Source: Caldifarciminota bacterium RBG_13_43_14 (GTDB lineage: Bacteria > Hydrothermota > Tepidihabitantia > SM23-42). Taken from it: 7,928 nucleotides of DNA. Below, one piece after another: positions 1-6,768 of the stretch. The translations under genes were made by a program, and so were the position numbers. Below the pieces are notes generated by a model. The model was not told where the DNA came from and ran no database searches. It saw only the letters and a program-made list of their open reading frames with translations. Each line of letters starts with the position of its first letter. The stretch's first letter is position 1. Location: NCBI GenBank assembly GCA_001771735.1, contig MEUM01000004.1:3659-11586 (forward strand), in the 5' to 3' direction.

Positions 1-1
1 T

Positions 2-376
2 CCGTGCTGTTGTATCGCGGCCACGGATTCAGCAATGATGAACAAGAAACAAATTATCAAGGAATTTCTGAAACTGATCATACTTGCGACCCAATATGCC
101 AATAAAGATCCCAAATTGCATGCTGAGCTGGCGTCAAAATGGATCGGGACGAGCTATGATGTTGAAGTTAAATCATTGGCATCATCAGGATTCACAACTA
201 ATCCCGATGATGAATGGAAAAGAACAATGCAGGTATGGATCGATGAAATGAGCAGCCTTGATCAGTTGAAAGACAAATTAAGAGGCAAGAAAGGAGCCGA
301 GCTTGATGCTTTTCTATATGATTTTTCGCTATTGAATCAGGCTCGCAAGGAATTAAAACTGGAGACCTGGTATTAA
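2..376 (+). CDS. ABC transporter substrate-binding protein, nitrate/sulfonate/taurine type (C-terminal part)
   Basis: This is the end of a periplasmic solute-binding protein of the TauA/SsuA/NMT1-like family, which captures small anions or organic compounds for the importer encoded just downstream. The reading frame is open from base 2 with no stop, so the gene runs off the left edge and the ATG at 35 is very probably internal. Before that ATG the frame reads PCCIAATDSA, which matches the region where these proteins carry a Cys-Cys/Ala-Thr element late in the second lobe. The rest is a helical C-terminal tail containing a stretch like those in this family where the protein counts off 'A..Y...P..HAELASKW'. 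The family assignment rests on this tail and on the adjacent permease and ATPase genes. The ligand cannot be read from the sequence. The stop codon lies within 30 bases of the permease start, so the genes are surely co-transcribed. Confidence 0.75.
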   Translation, partial: PCCCIAATDSAMMNKKQIIKEFLKLIILATQYANKDPKLHAELASKWIGTSYDVEVKSLASSGFTTNPDDEWKRTMQVWIDEMSSLDQLKDKLRGKKGAELDAFLYDFSLLNQARKELKLETWY

Positions 377-401
377 AACCCTGAAGACAATAGTCATCGG
401 C

Positions 402-1199
402 TTGATTTTACCGGTTATCATTCTGCTGATCTGGGAATATTATGCGGTTAAATTCAACAATCCAGCTTTGTTGCCACGGGTCGAAATGGTTTTTGATCGT
501 TTGATCCATCCCTTTGATAACCTGCTTAATACCGGTAATTTTGTTCGTCACATTTTTGTCAGCGCCACCAGGGTTATTTTTGGATTCCTGCTGGCGGCAA
601 TAGTTGGAATACCGTTAGGTCTGTTAGCCGGTCGGTACCTCCTTTTCCACCGGCTTTTCAATCCGATCATTGAAATACTCCGACCACTCTGCCCTATCGC
701 CTGGATACCTTTTGCCCTAGCAATATTCAAAACCTATACCGTCACTAATGTCTTTGGTGTCCGCTACTCAACATCGATATTCGAACACATACAACTCGGC
801 ATGCTTTTCGTGATCTTCTATGGAGGATTCTTCCCGATATTCATCAATACAATTCACGGCGTTAGCTCGGTCAAAAATAGCTATGTCGAATCAGCGCTGG
901 TTTTGGGTGCTACTCATGGACAGCTATTCCGTAAAATCATTCTGCCGTCATCATTGCCCGCGATACTTACCGGTCTCAAGGTCGGACTTGGTGTATCATG
1001 GATGGTCATAATAGCGGCCGAAATGATGCCGGGCAGTGACGCCGGTATCGGTTATTTGATCATGTTCTCTTATGAACTGGCCGAAATGGACATATTGATG
1101 GCAAGCATGATAATAATCGGAGTGGTCGGAACTATTCTGAGCGGCATTGTAAAAGTCGCCGCCGATCAAACTTCATTCTGGCAAGCCAAGGAGCGGTAA
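402..1199 (+). CDS. ABC transporter permease, SsuC/TauC type
   Basis: Inner-membrane permease subunit of the importer. About six hydrophobic segments are visible, at roughly residues 1-17, 47-77, 87-109, 121-143, 187-208 and 217-250. The cytoplasmic EAA loop that docks on the ATPase is clear at residues 161-186 (ESALVLGATHGQ, then a conserved LP pair). A stretch at about 110-122 between the third and fourth segments is longer than in typical SsuC or TauC proteins. The start is uncertain. The TTG at 402 is the first conventional start but has no Shine-Dalgarno sequence and cuts the protein close to its first membrane segment. An in-frame ATT at 372, seven bases after GGAG (361-364), would give a more typical N-terminus beginning KTLKTIVIG and would overlap the upstream stop codon. 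An in-frame CTG lies at 381. The stop overlaps the ATPase start by one base (TAATG). Substrate unknown. Confidence 0.9.
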   Translation: MILPVIILLIWEYYAVKFNNPALLPRVEMVFDRLIHPFDNLLNTGNFVRHIFVSATRVIFGFLLAAIVGIPLGLLAGRYLLFHRLFNPIIEILRPLCPIAWIPFALAIFKTYTVTNVFGVRYSTSIFEHIQLGMLFVIFYGGFFPIFINTIHGVSSVKNSYVESALVLGATHGQLFRKIILPSSLPAILTGLKVGLGVSWMVIIAAEMMPGSDAGIGYLIMFSYELAEMDILMASMIIIGVVGTILSGIVKVAADQTSFWQAKER

Positions 1200-1960
1200 T
1201 GGCTTTTCTAAATGTCGATCAAATCAATAAGCACTTTATAAATGAACGGAAAGAAGAAATAAATGCGCTATCAGACCTAACTTTTCTTTGTCATGACGGT
1301 GAATTTCTGTGTTTGCTTGGACCAACCGGCTGCGGAAAAACAACTATATTGCGCATAATCAGCGGTCTTGAACAGCCAGATAATGGACAGGTTTTAGTTA
1401 ATGAGCAAGGTGTTCATGGAATAAATCAGGAATCAACCCTGGTTTTTCAGCAATACTCTTTGTTCCCCTGGCGTAATGTAATCGACAATATTGCATTCGG
1501 TCTTGAAATGCGAAATATCAACCGTACTAAGCGCTATGCTCGGGCTCAGGAATTCATTGATCTCGTCGGCTTGCGCGGTTTTGAGAAAGCTTTCCCTTAT
1601 GAATTATCCGGCGGAATGCAGCAGCGTGCGGCGATCGCACGAGCGCTTGCTTATGACAAGAGACTTATTTTGATGGACGAACCATTCGGCGCGCTTGATG
1701 AAAGAACGCGTCATCGTTTACAGGAAGAACTGCTTAATATCTGGCGACAACAGAGAAAAACCATAATTTTTGTTACTCATAACATCGATGAAGCGATATT
1801 TCTAGCCGATCGTATTTTAATTATGCATGATCGACCTGGTTACGTGGAAAATGAACTCAAAATCGTTTTGCCGCGACCGCGTGACCGTAAATCACCCGAT
1901 TTTATCAAACTACACATTGGAATTCGAGAAGTATTAGAGGATATGTTGAATAGTGGTTAA
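1199..1960 (+). CDS. ABC transporter ATP-binding protein, SsuB/TauB type
   Basis: Cytoplasmic ATPase that powers the importer. At 253 residues it has the normal length for the family and all the catalytic elements: Walker A GPTGCGKTT (41-49), Q-loop in LVFQQYSLFPW (81-91), signature LSGGM (136-140), Walker B LILMDEP (156-162) with D160 and E161, D-loop ALDE (165-168) and the switch histidine H194. The FPW after the Q-loop glutamine is typical of the nitrate/sulfonate/taurine subgroup. The ATG shares a base with the permease stop, and AAGGAG at 1188-1193 is well placed for initiation. Neither a regulatory C-terminal domain nor a NasD-type fusion is present. The function as an importer ATPase is secure; the substrate is not. 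Confidence 0.95.
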   Translation: MAFLNVDQINKHFINERKEEINALSDLTFLCHDGEFLCLLGPTGCGKTTILRIISGLEQPDNGQVLVNEQGVHGINQESTLVFQQYSLFPWRNVIDNIAFGLEMRNINRTKRYARAQEFIDLVGLRGFEKAFPYELSGGMQQRAAIARALAYDKRLILMDEPFGALDERTRHRLQEELLNIWRQQRKTIIFVTHNIDEAIFLADRILIMHDRPGYVENELKIVLPRPRDRKSPDFIKLHIGIREVLEDMLNSG

Positions 1961-2041
1961 GGAGGTAATGTCAACAATAAAACAGACTATGCAAAGCTGA
2001 TAAGGGAAAGAAAATATGATCGAAATACAAAAGGAGGAAAA

Positions 2042-2881
2042 ATGAGAAAGATGTTGTACCTAATACTTGCTATGATGATAATAGGAAGCATAAGTAATGC
2101 GACACCATTATTATGGCGTGGACCCCAGACAATCGGCAAAGGGAAACCGATCTTCATGGCGGAATTCACTTATTGCACAATTGCCCGTTCCTATAACTGG
2201 ACTGATGAGGAATGGACCGATATCCCAGACCAAAATCAGACCGAAGTTATTGGCGCGCATTTTATGCTGGGCTATGCTCCGATACATAAACTTGAGTTAC
2301 TTGCTCATATCCCGGTTATGATGAAAACACGCGACACACTTGACGCACTTGGAATTCAGGATGTTTGGTTTAAGACCCGCTATAATTTTGTGGGCAGCAA
2401 GACTCAACCCTGGCTTACTGGTGTGCTGGGTGCTCGATTCCCCACTGCCAATGAAAATGATAATCCTCCACTTGACGATCGCACCCTCGATTTTATGGGA
2501 GGCCTATTATTCCAGTATAACATGAATCCACTGGTTTTCCATGTAAAAGGCGGATATTTCTATAACGGCAAAACAGACGCCGACCTCGACCTGGGCGATG
2601 AGATCGAAGGGAATTTCAAGGTCGACTATATCTTTAATAAACAAATTACTGCATTCATCGCCTTCACTTATATACACACATTGCAGTCAAGTGATTCGAC
2701 CGGTACTTCGATAACAAATAGCGAAAAACAAAATCTGACGGTTTGTCCAGGAATTGTCTACAAAACCGATTTCGGCTTGAGTATCCGTCCTAAATTCTTA
2801 TATCCATTAGAAATGGTAAACAAAGGCGGAACCTCATTTGCATGGAAAATCGGGCTTGATTTTTGGTTTGTGCCAAAATAA
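2042..2881 (+). CDS. putative outer-membrane beta-barrel protein (MetA-pathway/phenol-degradation transporter-like)
   Basis: The 279-residue product begins with a classical Sec signal peptide: positive R2-K3, a hydrophobic core at 5-17, and a likely cleavage after SNA (residue 20). The mature part has no hydrophobic helices. It consists of alternating polar/aromatic strands separated by Asp/Gly/Asn turns, for example around 94-98, 107-117 and 128-137 (IQDVWFKTRYNF-like strand), and it ends in strands with aromatic residues (KIGLDFWFVPK), as outer-membrane barrels do. The pattern resembles the Phenol_MetA_deg-like family of barrels, whose substrates are mostly unknown. AAGGAGG at 2031-2037, four bases before the ATG, is the strongest ribosome site in the window. 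Its position right after the importer ATPase suggests a channel that feeds the importer's substrate across the outer membrane; that is inference. The barrel call is good; the exact family is moderate. Confidence 0.7.
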   Translation: MRKMLYLILAMMIIGSISNATPLLWRGPQTIGKGKPIFMAEFTYCTIARSYNWTDEEWTDIPDQNQTEVIGAHFMLGYAPIHKLELLAHIPVMMKTRDTLDALGIQDVWFKTRYNFVGSKTQPWLTGVLGARFPTANENDNPPLDDRTLDFMGGLLFQYNMNPLVFHVKGGYFYNGKTDADLDLGDEIEGNFKVDYIFNKQITAFIAFTYIHTLQSSDSTGTSITNSEKQNLTVCPGIVYKTDFGLSIRPKFLYPLEMVNKGGTSFAWKIGLDFWFVPK

Positions 2882-2896
2882 ATGGCTGACTAAGCA

Positions 2897-2924
2897 GAAC
2901 AGGCATCCTCTTGGATGCCTGTTC
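2897..2924 (+). terminator. perfect 12-bp hairpin, probable transcription terminator
   Basis: The arms GAACAGGCATCC (2897-2908) and GGATGCCTGTTC (2913-2924) are exact reverse complements around a TCTT loop. The hairpin begins 15 bases after the stop codon of the barrel gene, where a terminator would be expected. It is not followed by a T-run (ATTACACATATT), so it is not a textbook intrinsic terminator; it could instead be an RNA-stabilising 3' end or act with Rho. Confidence 0.65.
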
Positions 2925-2985
2925 ATTACACATATTCGCCTATATGCCTATATATAAATTGGATTAGTGATAATTGGAGGAAACA
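2925..2985 (+). promoter_or_regulatory. leader of the methyltransferase gene: weak promoter candidate, short direct repeats and ribosome site
   Basis: An AT-rich stretch between the hairpin and the methyltransferase. ATTACA (2925-2930) and TATATA (2949-2954), 18 bases apart, are a possible but weak promoter. GCCTATAT occurs twice in tandem (2938-2945 and 2946-2953), and AATTGGA occurs twice 15 bases apart (2957-2963 and 2972-2978), the second copy merging into the GGAGG (2976-2980) that sets the ATG at 2986. A promoter here is expected because a hairpin closes the upstream unit. Confidence 0.35.
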
Positions 2986-3777
2986 ATGACTTATCGGAAA
3001 GACTATACAATAAAAGACGTACAGGACGTCTATGATGGACCCGGCGGGCTGCTCTGGGAAGCGGTAATGAGCGAGCAGATACATTCTGGCGGTCCCGAAG
3101 CGACCGATTTTCTTGCCCAAAAACTCAATCTTAAAAAAGGCATGATCGTTGCTGATCTGTGCTCTGCCCTGGGCGCACCGGCAAGGCATATTGCCGAAAA
3201 ATACGGAGTAATGGTCAAAGGCATCGACGCGACCAAGACCATGATTGAAAAAGCCATTAAGCGCACCAAAGATGCAAAGCTCGATCATCTGATCGAATAC
3301 TATGAAGGTAATGTACTGGACTTACCGTTCAAAGCCGGATCAATCGATGTGGTCTGGGGTCAGGAAGCATGGTGCTATGTGACCGATAAAGAACGGCTAC
3401 TAAAAGAAGCTCTTCGCGTTCTCAAACCCGGTGGCATGATCGGGTTCTCAGACTGGATAATAACCGGCAATATTAATCCCTTAGAACTCGAGCCATTATA
3501 TGATTCCATGGCATTCCCGTACATGGAAAGTTTTAAAGGTTATCAGGATCTGCTCAAAAAAGCCGGGTTCAAAAACATTGAAGCAATTGATAATACCAAA
3601 GCCTTTGCCGGTCATTTCGATAATTATTTCGAAATGGTCACGAAGAAGATGAAACCAACCATACTCCAGAACTTTGGACAAGATCTATACACCTTTGCCG
3701 AGAATCTGGTTACAATCTGGCGCAAAGCCGCCCATGAACATAAAGTAGGCAGCGGGACATTTATCGCTAAAAAATAA
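2986..3777 (+). CDS. class I SAM-dependent methyltransferase
   Basis: A 263-residue cytoplasmic methyltransferase with a Rossmann-like core. Motif I is VADLCSALGAPAR (55-67), a variant of the usual glycine-rich D.G.G.G loop. The acidic residue that holds the SAM ribose is D81 in KGIDATKTMI, and motif III-like GNVLDLPF (108-115) contains D112. Motif IV is IDVVWGQEAWCYV (120-132), followed by ALRVLKPGGMIGFSDW (142-157). The N-terminal YDGPGGLLWEAVM (16-28) and the GQEAWCYV motif resemble enzymes annotated as glycine/sarcosine/dimethylglycine N-methyltransferase-like, but the acceptor cannot be named from sequence alone. The ATG is chosen because GGAGG lies five bases upstream; a TTG twelve bases earlier lies on the ribosome site itself. 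The gene lies between the transport block and the corrinoid genes, which suggests work on a methylated or methyl-accepting metabolite. It ends 46 bases before the next start. Confidence 0.85.
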   Translation: MTYRKDYTIKDVQDVYDGPGGLLWEAVMSEQIHSGGPEATDFLAQKLNLKKGMIVADLCSALGAPARHIAEKYGVMVKGIDATKTMIEKAIKRTKDAKLDHLIEYYEGNVLDLPFKAGSIDVVWGQEAWCYVTDKERLLKEALRVLKPGGMIGFSDWIITGNINPLELEPLYDSMAFPYMESFKGYQDLLKKAGFKNIEAIDNTKAFAGHFDNYFEMVTKKMKPTILQNFGQDLYTFAENLVTIWRKAAHEHKVGSGTFIAKK

Positions 3778-3788
3778 GCTGCAAATCG

Positions 3789-3817
3789 TTGACCGCGAGG
3801 TTGATTCCGGTTATATT
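3789..3817 (+). promoter_or_regulatory. near-consensus sigma-70-type promoter for the corrinoid operon
   Basis: TTGACC (3789-3794) matches five of six bases of the -35 consensus and TATATT (3812-3817) resembles the -10 box; the spacer is exactly 17 bases. Six bases (TAATAT) separate the -10 box from the A of the ATG at 3824, so the expected transcription start falls on the start codon itself. No Shine-Dalgarno sequence precedes that ATG, which fits a leaderless mRNA. Start-site mapping has not been done. Confidence 0.55.
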
Positions 3818-3823
3818 TAATAT

Positions 3824-4456
3824 ATGGATCTTAAAGCATTAACCGATTCTATAGTTGCCATGAACGATCAGGTAGTTCGAGATTTGGTCAAAAGAGCATT
3901 ATCCGATCATATCGATCCCAAAGTAATACTTGATCAAGGATTGATACCTGGGATTAAAGAAGTTGGCTCGCTTTTTTCACGTAAGGAATATTTTGTTCCT
4001 GAAGTATTGCTGGCCGCTGAAGCTTTCTATGCAGGTTTTGATATTATCAAACCACTGCTAGAATCGGCCGGGGTTAAGAAAAAAGGTAAAATAATGATCG
4101 CGGTGGTCGAAGGCGACATTCACGATATCGGTAAAAATATCGTTAAGGTAATGCTCGAGGCATCCGGTTACGATGTCAATGATCTGGGACGTGATGTCTC
4201 GGTTAACCGGATCATAAAATCGGTAAAGGCATGCAAGCCACAGATACTGGCATTATCAAGTCTTATGACCACAACGATGAATCATATGGAGGATGTGATC
4301 AAAATTCTGGAAGAAGAAGGAATAAGATCTCAGGTCAAAGTCATAGTTGGTGGCGCACCAGTAAACCGAGACTTTGCCGAACGGATCAAAGCCGATGGCT
4401 ATGGATGTGATGCGGCCGAGGCGGTCAAAATAACCGATACGATCATCAATGGATAA
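3824..4456 (+). CDS. methyltransferase corrinoid protein (MtmC/MtbC/MttC/MtaC family)
   Basis: A 210-residue carrier that holds a cobamide and shuttles a methyl group between two methyltransferases. The helical cap domain occupies about residues 1-85 (with FSRKEYFVPEVLLAAEA at 51-67), and the Rossmann-like B12 domain follows. The cobalt-ligating motif is D98-I-H100-D-I-G103, with H100 the lower axial ligand. The nucleotide-tail contacts are S145-x-L147 and G166-G167. Length and motifs are those of the stand-alone family. The ATG is the only reasonable start: an in-frame stop (3818-3820) lies directly upstream. It has no Shine-Dalgarno sequence but sits at the predicted transcription start. 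The stop overlaps the next gene by eight bases, so the carrier and its methyltransferase are translated together. Which substrate-specific enzyme loads it is unknown: none is encoded in this window. Confidence 0.95.
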   Translation: MDLKALTDSIVAMNDQVVRDLVKRALSDHIDPKVILDQGLIPGIKEVGSLFSRKEYFVPEVLLAAEAFYAGFDIIKPLLESAGVKKKGKIMIAVVEGDIHDIGKNIVKVMLEASGYDVNDLGRDVSVNRIIKSVKACKPQILALSSLMTTTMNHMEDVIKILEEEGIRSQVKVIVGGAPVNRDFAERIKADGYGCDAAEAVKITDTIING

Positions 4457-5369
4457 AGTAACATCGGTTATCAAAAAAGAACTTAAATATGCTGTTTTCC
4501 CTATGGTTTGCGCCGATCATTGCGCTTGGTTATCAGATATCGATTTTGCATCGGTCGCGACTGATGCTCAGAAATTAGCCGAGGTTACGATCAATGCATG
4601 TCAGCAGTATAATTATGATGCAATACTGCTTTTTTCTGACGCCTATGTTGAAGCCCAGGCAATGGGCTGCCCGGTACGGCTAACGCCATTTCCGATCATC
4701 ACCGGGCCAATGGGAGCCGAACGCATCGATCGAACTCAGTTAATAATCGAAGCGGCCGGGAAGATCAAAGCAAAAACCGATATACCGGTATTTGTATCGA
4801 TCAAGGGGCCGTTCTCACTCGCCGCATTTCTGTGTGGTTTGAAAGAATTCATGATATCGCTTTTAAAGGATAATGTAAAAGCTGAAGGATTTATAAGCAA
4901 AGCACTTGAGTTCCAGATGCAGTATCTGGATAGATTGTCAGGTTTAGGTGTTAATATCATGATCGGCGATCCCGTTGCGTCCGCGAGTCTAATCTCACCG
5001 GAGACTTTTCGTAATTATGCATTGCCATCATTGAAAACAATGATCACTAAGATCAAATCATTTGGTGGACTTGTTGCGATCCATATTTGTGGAGATACTC
5101 ATCCGATTGTTGACCAATTGGATAAGATCGGCGCTGATCTGCTTAGCATTGAAGATATCAGCATACCGACCAGTACGATAAAAATGGGCGGTGTATCAAC
5201 AAATACGATGCTGTACGGATCACTATCGAACATCAACGCCGAGATCGAAACCGCCCTGGCTAATGATCATCTTATCCTTTCGACAAGTTGCGATATACCA
5301 ATACATACACCGCCGGAGAATATAAAAGCCCTAATCAGCATTGCCCGTGATAAAACTAAGGGTCAATAG
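4449..5369 (+). CDS. MtaA/MtbA-type corrinoid methyltransferase, uroporphyrinogen-decarboxylase fold
   Basis: A cytoplasmic TIM-barrel enzyme of the UroD superfamily that moves a methyl group from a methyl-corrinoid protein to an acceptor: coenzyme M in methanogens, a pterin or other thiol in bacteria. The zinc ligands that activate the acceptor thiol are present as H212-x-C214 (IHICGDT) and C281 (STSCDIP), the HxC...C arrangement of MtaA and MtbA. The zinc site and the neighbouring corrinoid gene separate it from true uroporphyrinogen decarboxylase. It is 306 residues long, at the short end for the family. The ATG overlaps the corrinoid gene by eight bases and has no Shine-Dalgarno sequence, so translational coupling is likely. 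The acceptor is an inference; as a bacterial protein, tetrahydrofolate or a thiol are both possible. Confidence 0.9.
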   Translation: MDKVTSVIKKELKYAVFPMVCADHCAWLSDIDFASVATDAQKLAEVTINACQQYNYDAILLFSDAYVEAQAMGCPVRLTPFPIITGPMGAERIDRTQLIIEAAGKIKAKTDIPVFVSIKGPFSLAAFLCGLKEFMISLLKDNVKAEGFISKALEFQMQYLDRLSGLGVNIMIGDPVASASLISPETFRNYALPSLKTMITKIKSFGGLVAIHICGDTHPIVDQLDKIGADLLSIEDISIPTSTIKMGGVSTNTMLYGSLSNINAEIETALANDHLILSTSCDIPIHTPPENIKALISIARDKTKGQ

Positions 5370-6768
5370 CGGAAAATCCTTATCAGTCAGAAAAGGCGAG
5401 AAGCTTATCCATGCTTTAAGCCGGGCAGGTTTATTAATCACTGCGGCCTGCGGAGGCAAAGGCCAATGCGGATTGTGCCAGGTTAAAATACTCAACCCCA
5501 ATCCGGCTGGCAAATTTGAAAACGAATTGATCCCGGCTATAAAAAGAAGACAGGGTTACCGTTTAGCATGCCGTTACCGCATCGATTCCGACACCAGCGT
5601 TATCTTACCGGTAATCCGATCAAGAAAAAGAAAACCTATTTCAGATCTTGGTCTGGCGCTTGACCTCGGAACCACGGTGATCAAAGGTTCGACCATCGAT
5701 ATGGCCACCGGCAAAGTCAATTCCCATGCAAAAACCTATAATTTGCAGAATAATTATGGTGCTGATATCGTTACCCGCATCAGCATTGCACTTGATGGTA
5801 AATATCAAATATTGAGAAAGCTGCTGCTGAATAGCATCATGCAGTTAACAAAACAATTAGGTATTAGAAATCCGATTAATACCGTCGTAGTCGGCAACCC
5901 GGTTATGTCATCATTTTTTCTCAATAAGCCGCTTATTGGTTTAGCCCGCTATCCATTCAATAGCGAAGTAAATGAAGAACATACACTAACTGATACTCCC
6001 GGTTATGTCTTTCCTGCAATTGCCAGTTTTGTCGGTGGAGATACCCTCGCCGGAATACTCGCGGCCGGACTGGATAGGGCAATTGAACCGACTCTTTATA
6101 TTGATCTCGGCACGAACGGTGAAGTTGTGCTTGCCACTCGTGAGCGTATTTACGTAACCTCCACCGCGGCTGGTCCGGCCTTTGAGGGTGTTGGCATAAA
6201 TTCCGGAACTCTTGCGGTTCCGGGTGCAGTTGCCCGAGTATTTATACGCCAAAAACAGATTATTTTTCAAACGATTAATAAAAAACGACCGATCGGTTTT
6301 TGTGCGTCCGGCTTGATCGATATGACCGCGGTATTATTACAATCCGGTTATCTCAAAGATAATGGTCGACTTCGCTGGTCGTTCGAATATAAGGGATTAT
6401 TGCTGATTCAGGATGATATACGAAAACTTCAACTTTCGATCGGTGCGATTCACACCGGCATTAAGCTGCTGCTTAAAAAAGCCGGATTATCGGCGGTAAA
6501 GATCAAAAAAATAATATTGACTGGTGAATTCGGATCTACTCTCGATCCCCAGGCAATGATGTGCATCGGACTTCTGCCAAATATAAAAGCAAAGATCATT
6601 GGCAAACCTGATATGGCTTTAAATGGCGCGCTTATGGTACTGAAAAACAATAAATTATTGAGATCTTTAAAAGAAATCAAAAAGAAATGTCTTCATGTTG
6701 ATATTGCCCGTGAGCCATCCTTCGAAAAAACCTATATCAAATCCCTGAGCCTAACGCCATGGAATTAG
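5341..6768 (+). CDS. RACo-like ATP-dependent reductive activator of corrinoid protein
   Basis: During turnover the Co(I) corrinoid is occasionally oxidised to Co(II); proteins of this family reduce it back at the cost of ATP. The N-terminal ferredoxin domain (about 1-90) has the [2Fe-2S] cysteines C37-x5-C43-x2-C46 and C77. The remainder is an ASKHA ATPase domain (DUF4445-like). Phosphate loop 1 is LALDLGTT (105-112), VVVGNPVMSSFF lies at 172-183, FVGGDTLAGILAAG at 210-223, phosphate loop 2 is IDLGTNGEVV (234-243), and the adenosine loop is LTGEFGS (403-409). The total of about 475 residues is much shorter than the roughly 630 of Carboxydothermus RACo: almost nothing separates the ferredoxin from the ATPase, so the linker and middle domain appear to be missing. 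The TTG at 5341 and the GTG at 5347 are equally possible starts, both overlapping the previous gene by 23-29 bases and both without a Shine-Dalgarno sequence. Confidence 0.9.
   Translation: MPVIKLRVNSGKSLSVRKGEKLIHALSRAGLLITAACGGKGQCGLCQVKILNPNPAGKFENELIPAIKRRQGYRLACRYRIDSDTSVILPVIRSRKRKPISDLGLALDLGTTVIKGSTIDMATGKVNSHAKTYNLQNNYGADIVTRISIALDGKYQILRKLLLNSIMQLTKQLGIRNPINTVVVGNPVMSSFFLNKPLIGLARYPFNSEVNEEHTLTDTPGYVFPAIASFVGGDTLAGILAAGLDRAIEPTLYIDLGTNGEVVLATRERIYVTSTAAGPAFEGVGINSGTLAVPGAVARVFIRQKQIIFQTINKKRPIGFCASGLIDMTAVLLQSGYLKDNGRLRWSFEYKGLLLIQDDIRKLQLSIGAIHTGIKLLLKKAGLSAVKIKKIILTGEFGSTLDPQAMMCIGLLPNIKAKIIGKPDMALNGALMVLKNNKLLRSLKEIKKKCLHVDIAREPSFEKTYIKSLSLTPWN

Noticed and set aside
2926..3288. 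A 120-codon open frame on the minus strand opposite the SAM methyltransferase start.
   Set aside because: It is antisense to a gene with clear motifs and a good ribosome site, spans the promoter and leader, and shows no recognisable protein features; it is a shadow frame.
3824..4456. The B12-binding part of a split methionine synthase (MetH).
   Set aside because: The cap plus B12 domain alone would fit, but the neighbours are an MtaA/MtbA-like enzyme and a RACo-like activator, and there is no homocysteine or MetH activation domain.
4449..5369. Annotation as uroporphyrinogen decarboxylase of haem biosynthesis.
   Set aside because: The HxC...C zinc-ligand arrangement (H212, C214, C281) and the overlap with a corrinoid-protein gene point to the MtaA/MtbA branch of the same fold.
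5986..6270. A 94-codon open frame on the minus strand inside the RACo-like gene.
   Set aside because: The plus strand here encodes conserved ATPase motifs; the antisense product is low-complexity and unlike any domain I know.
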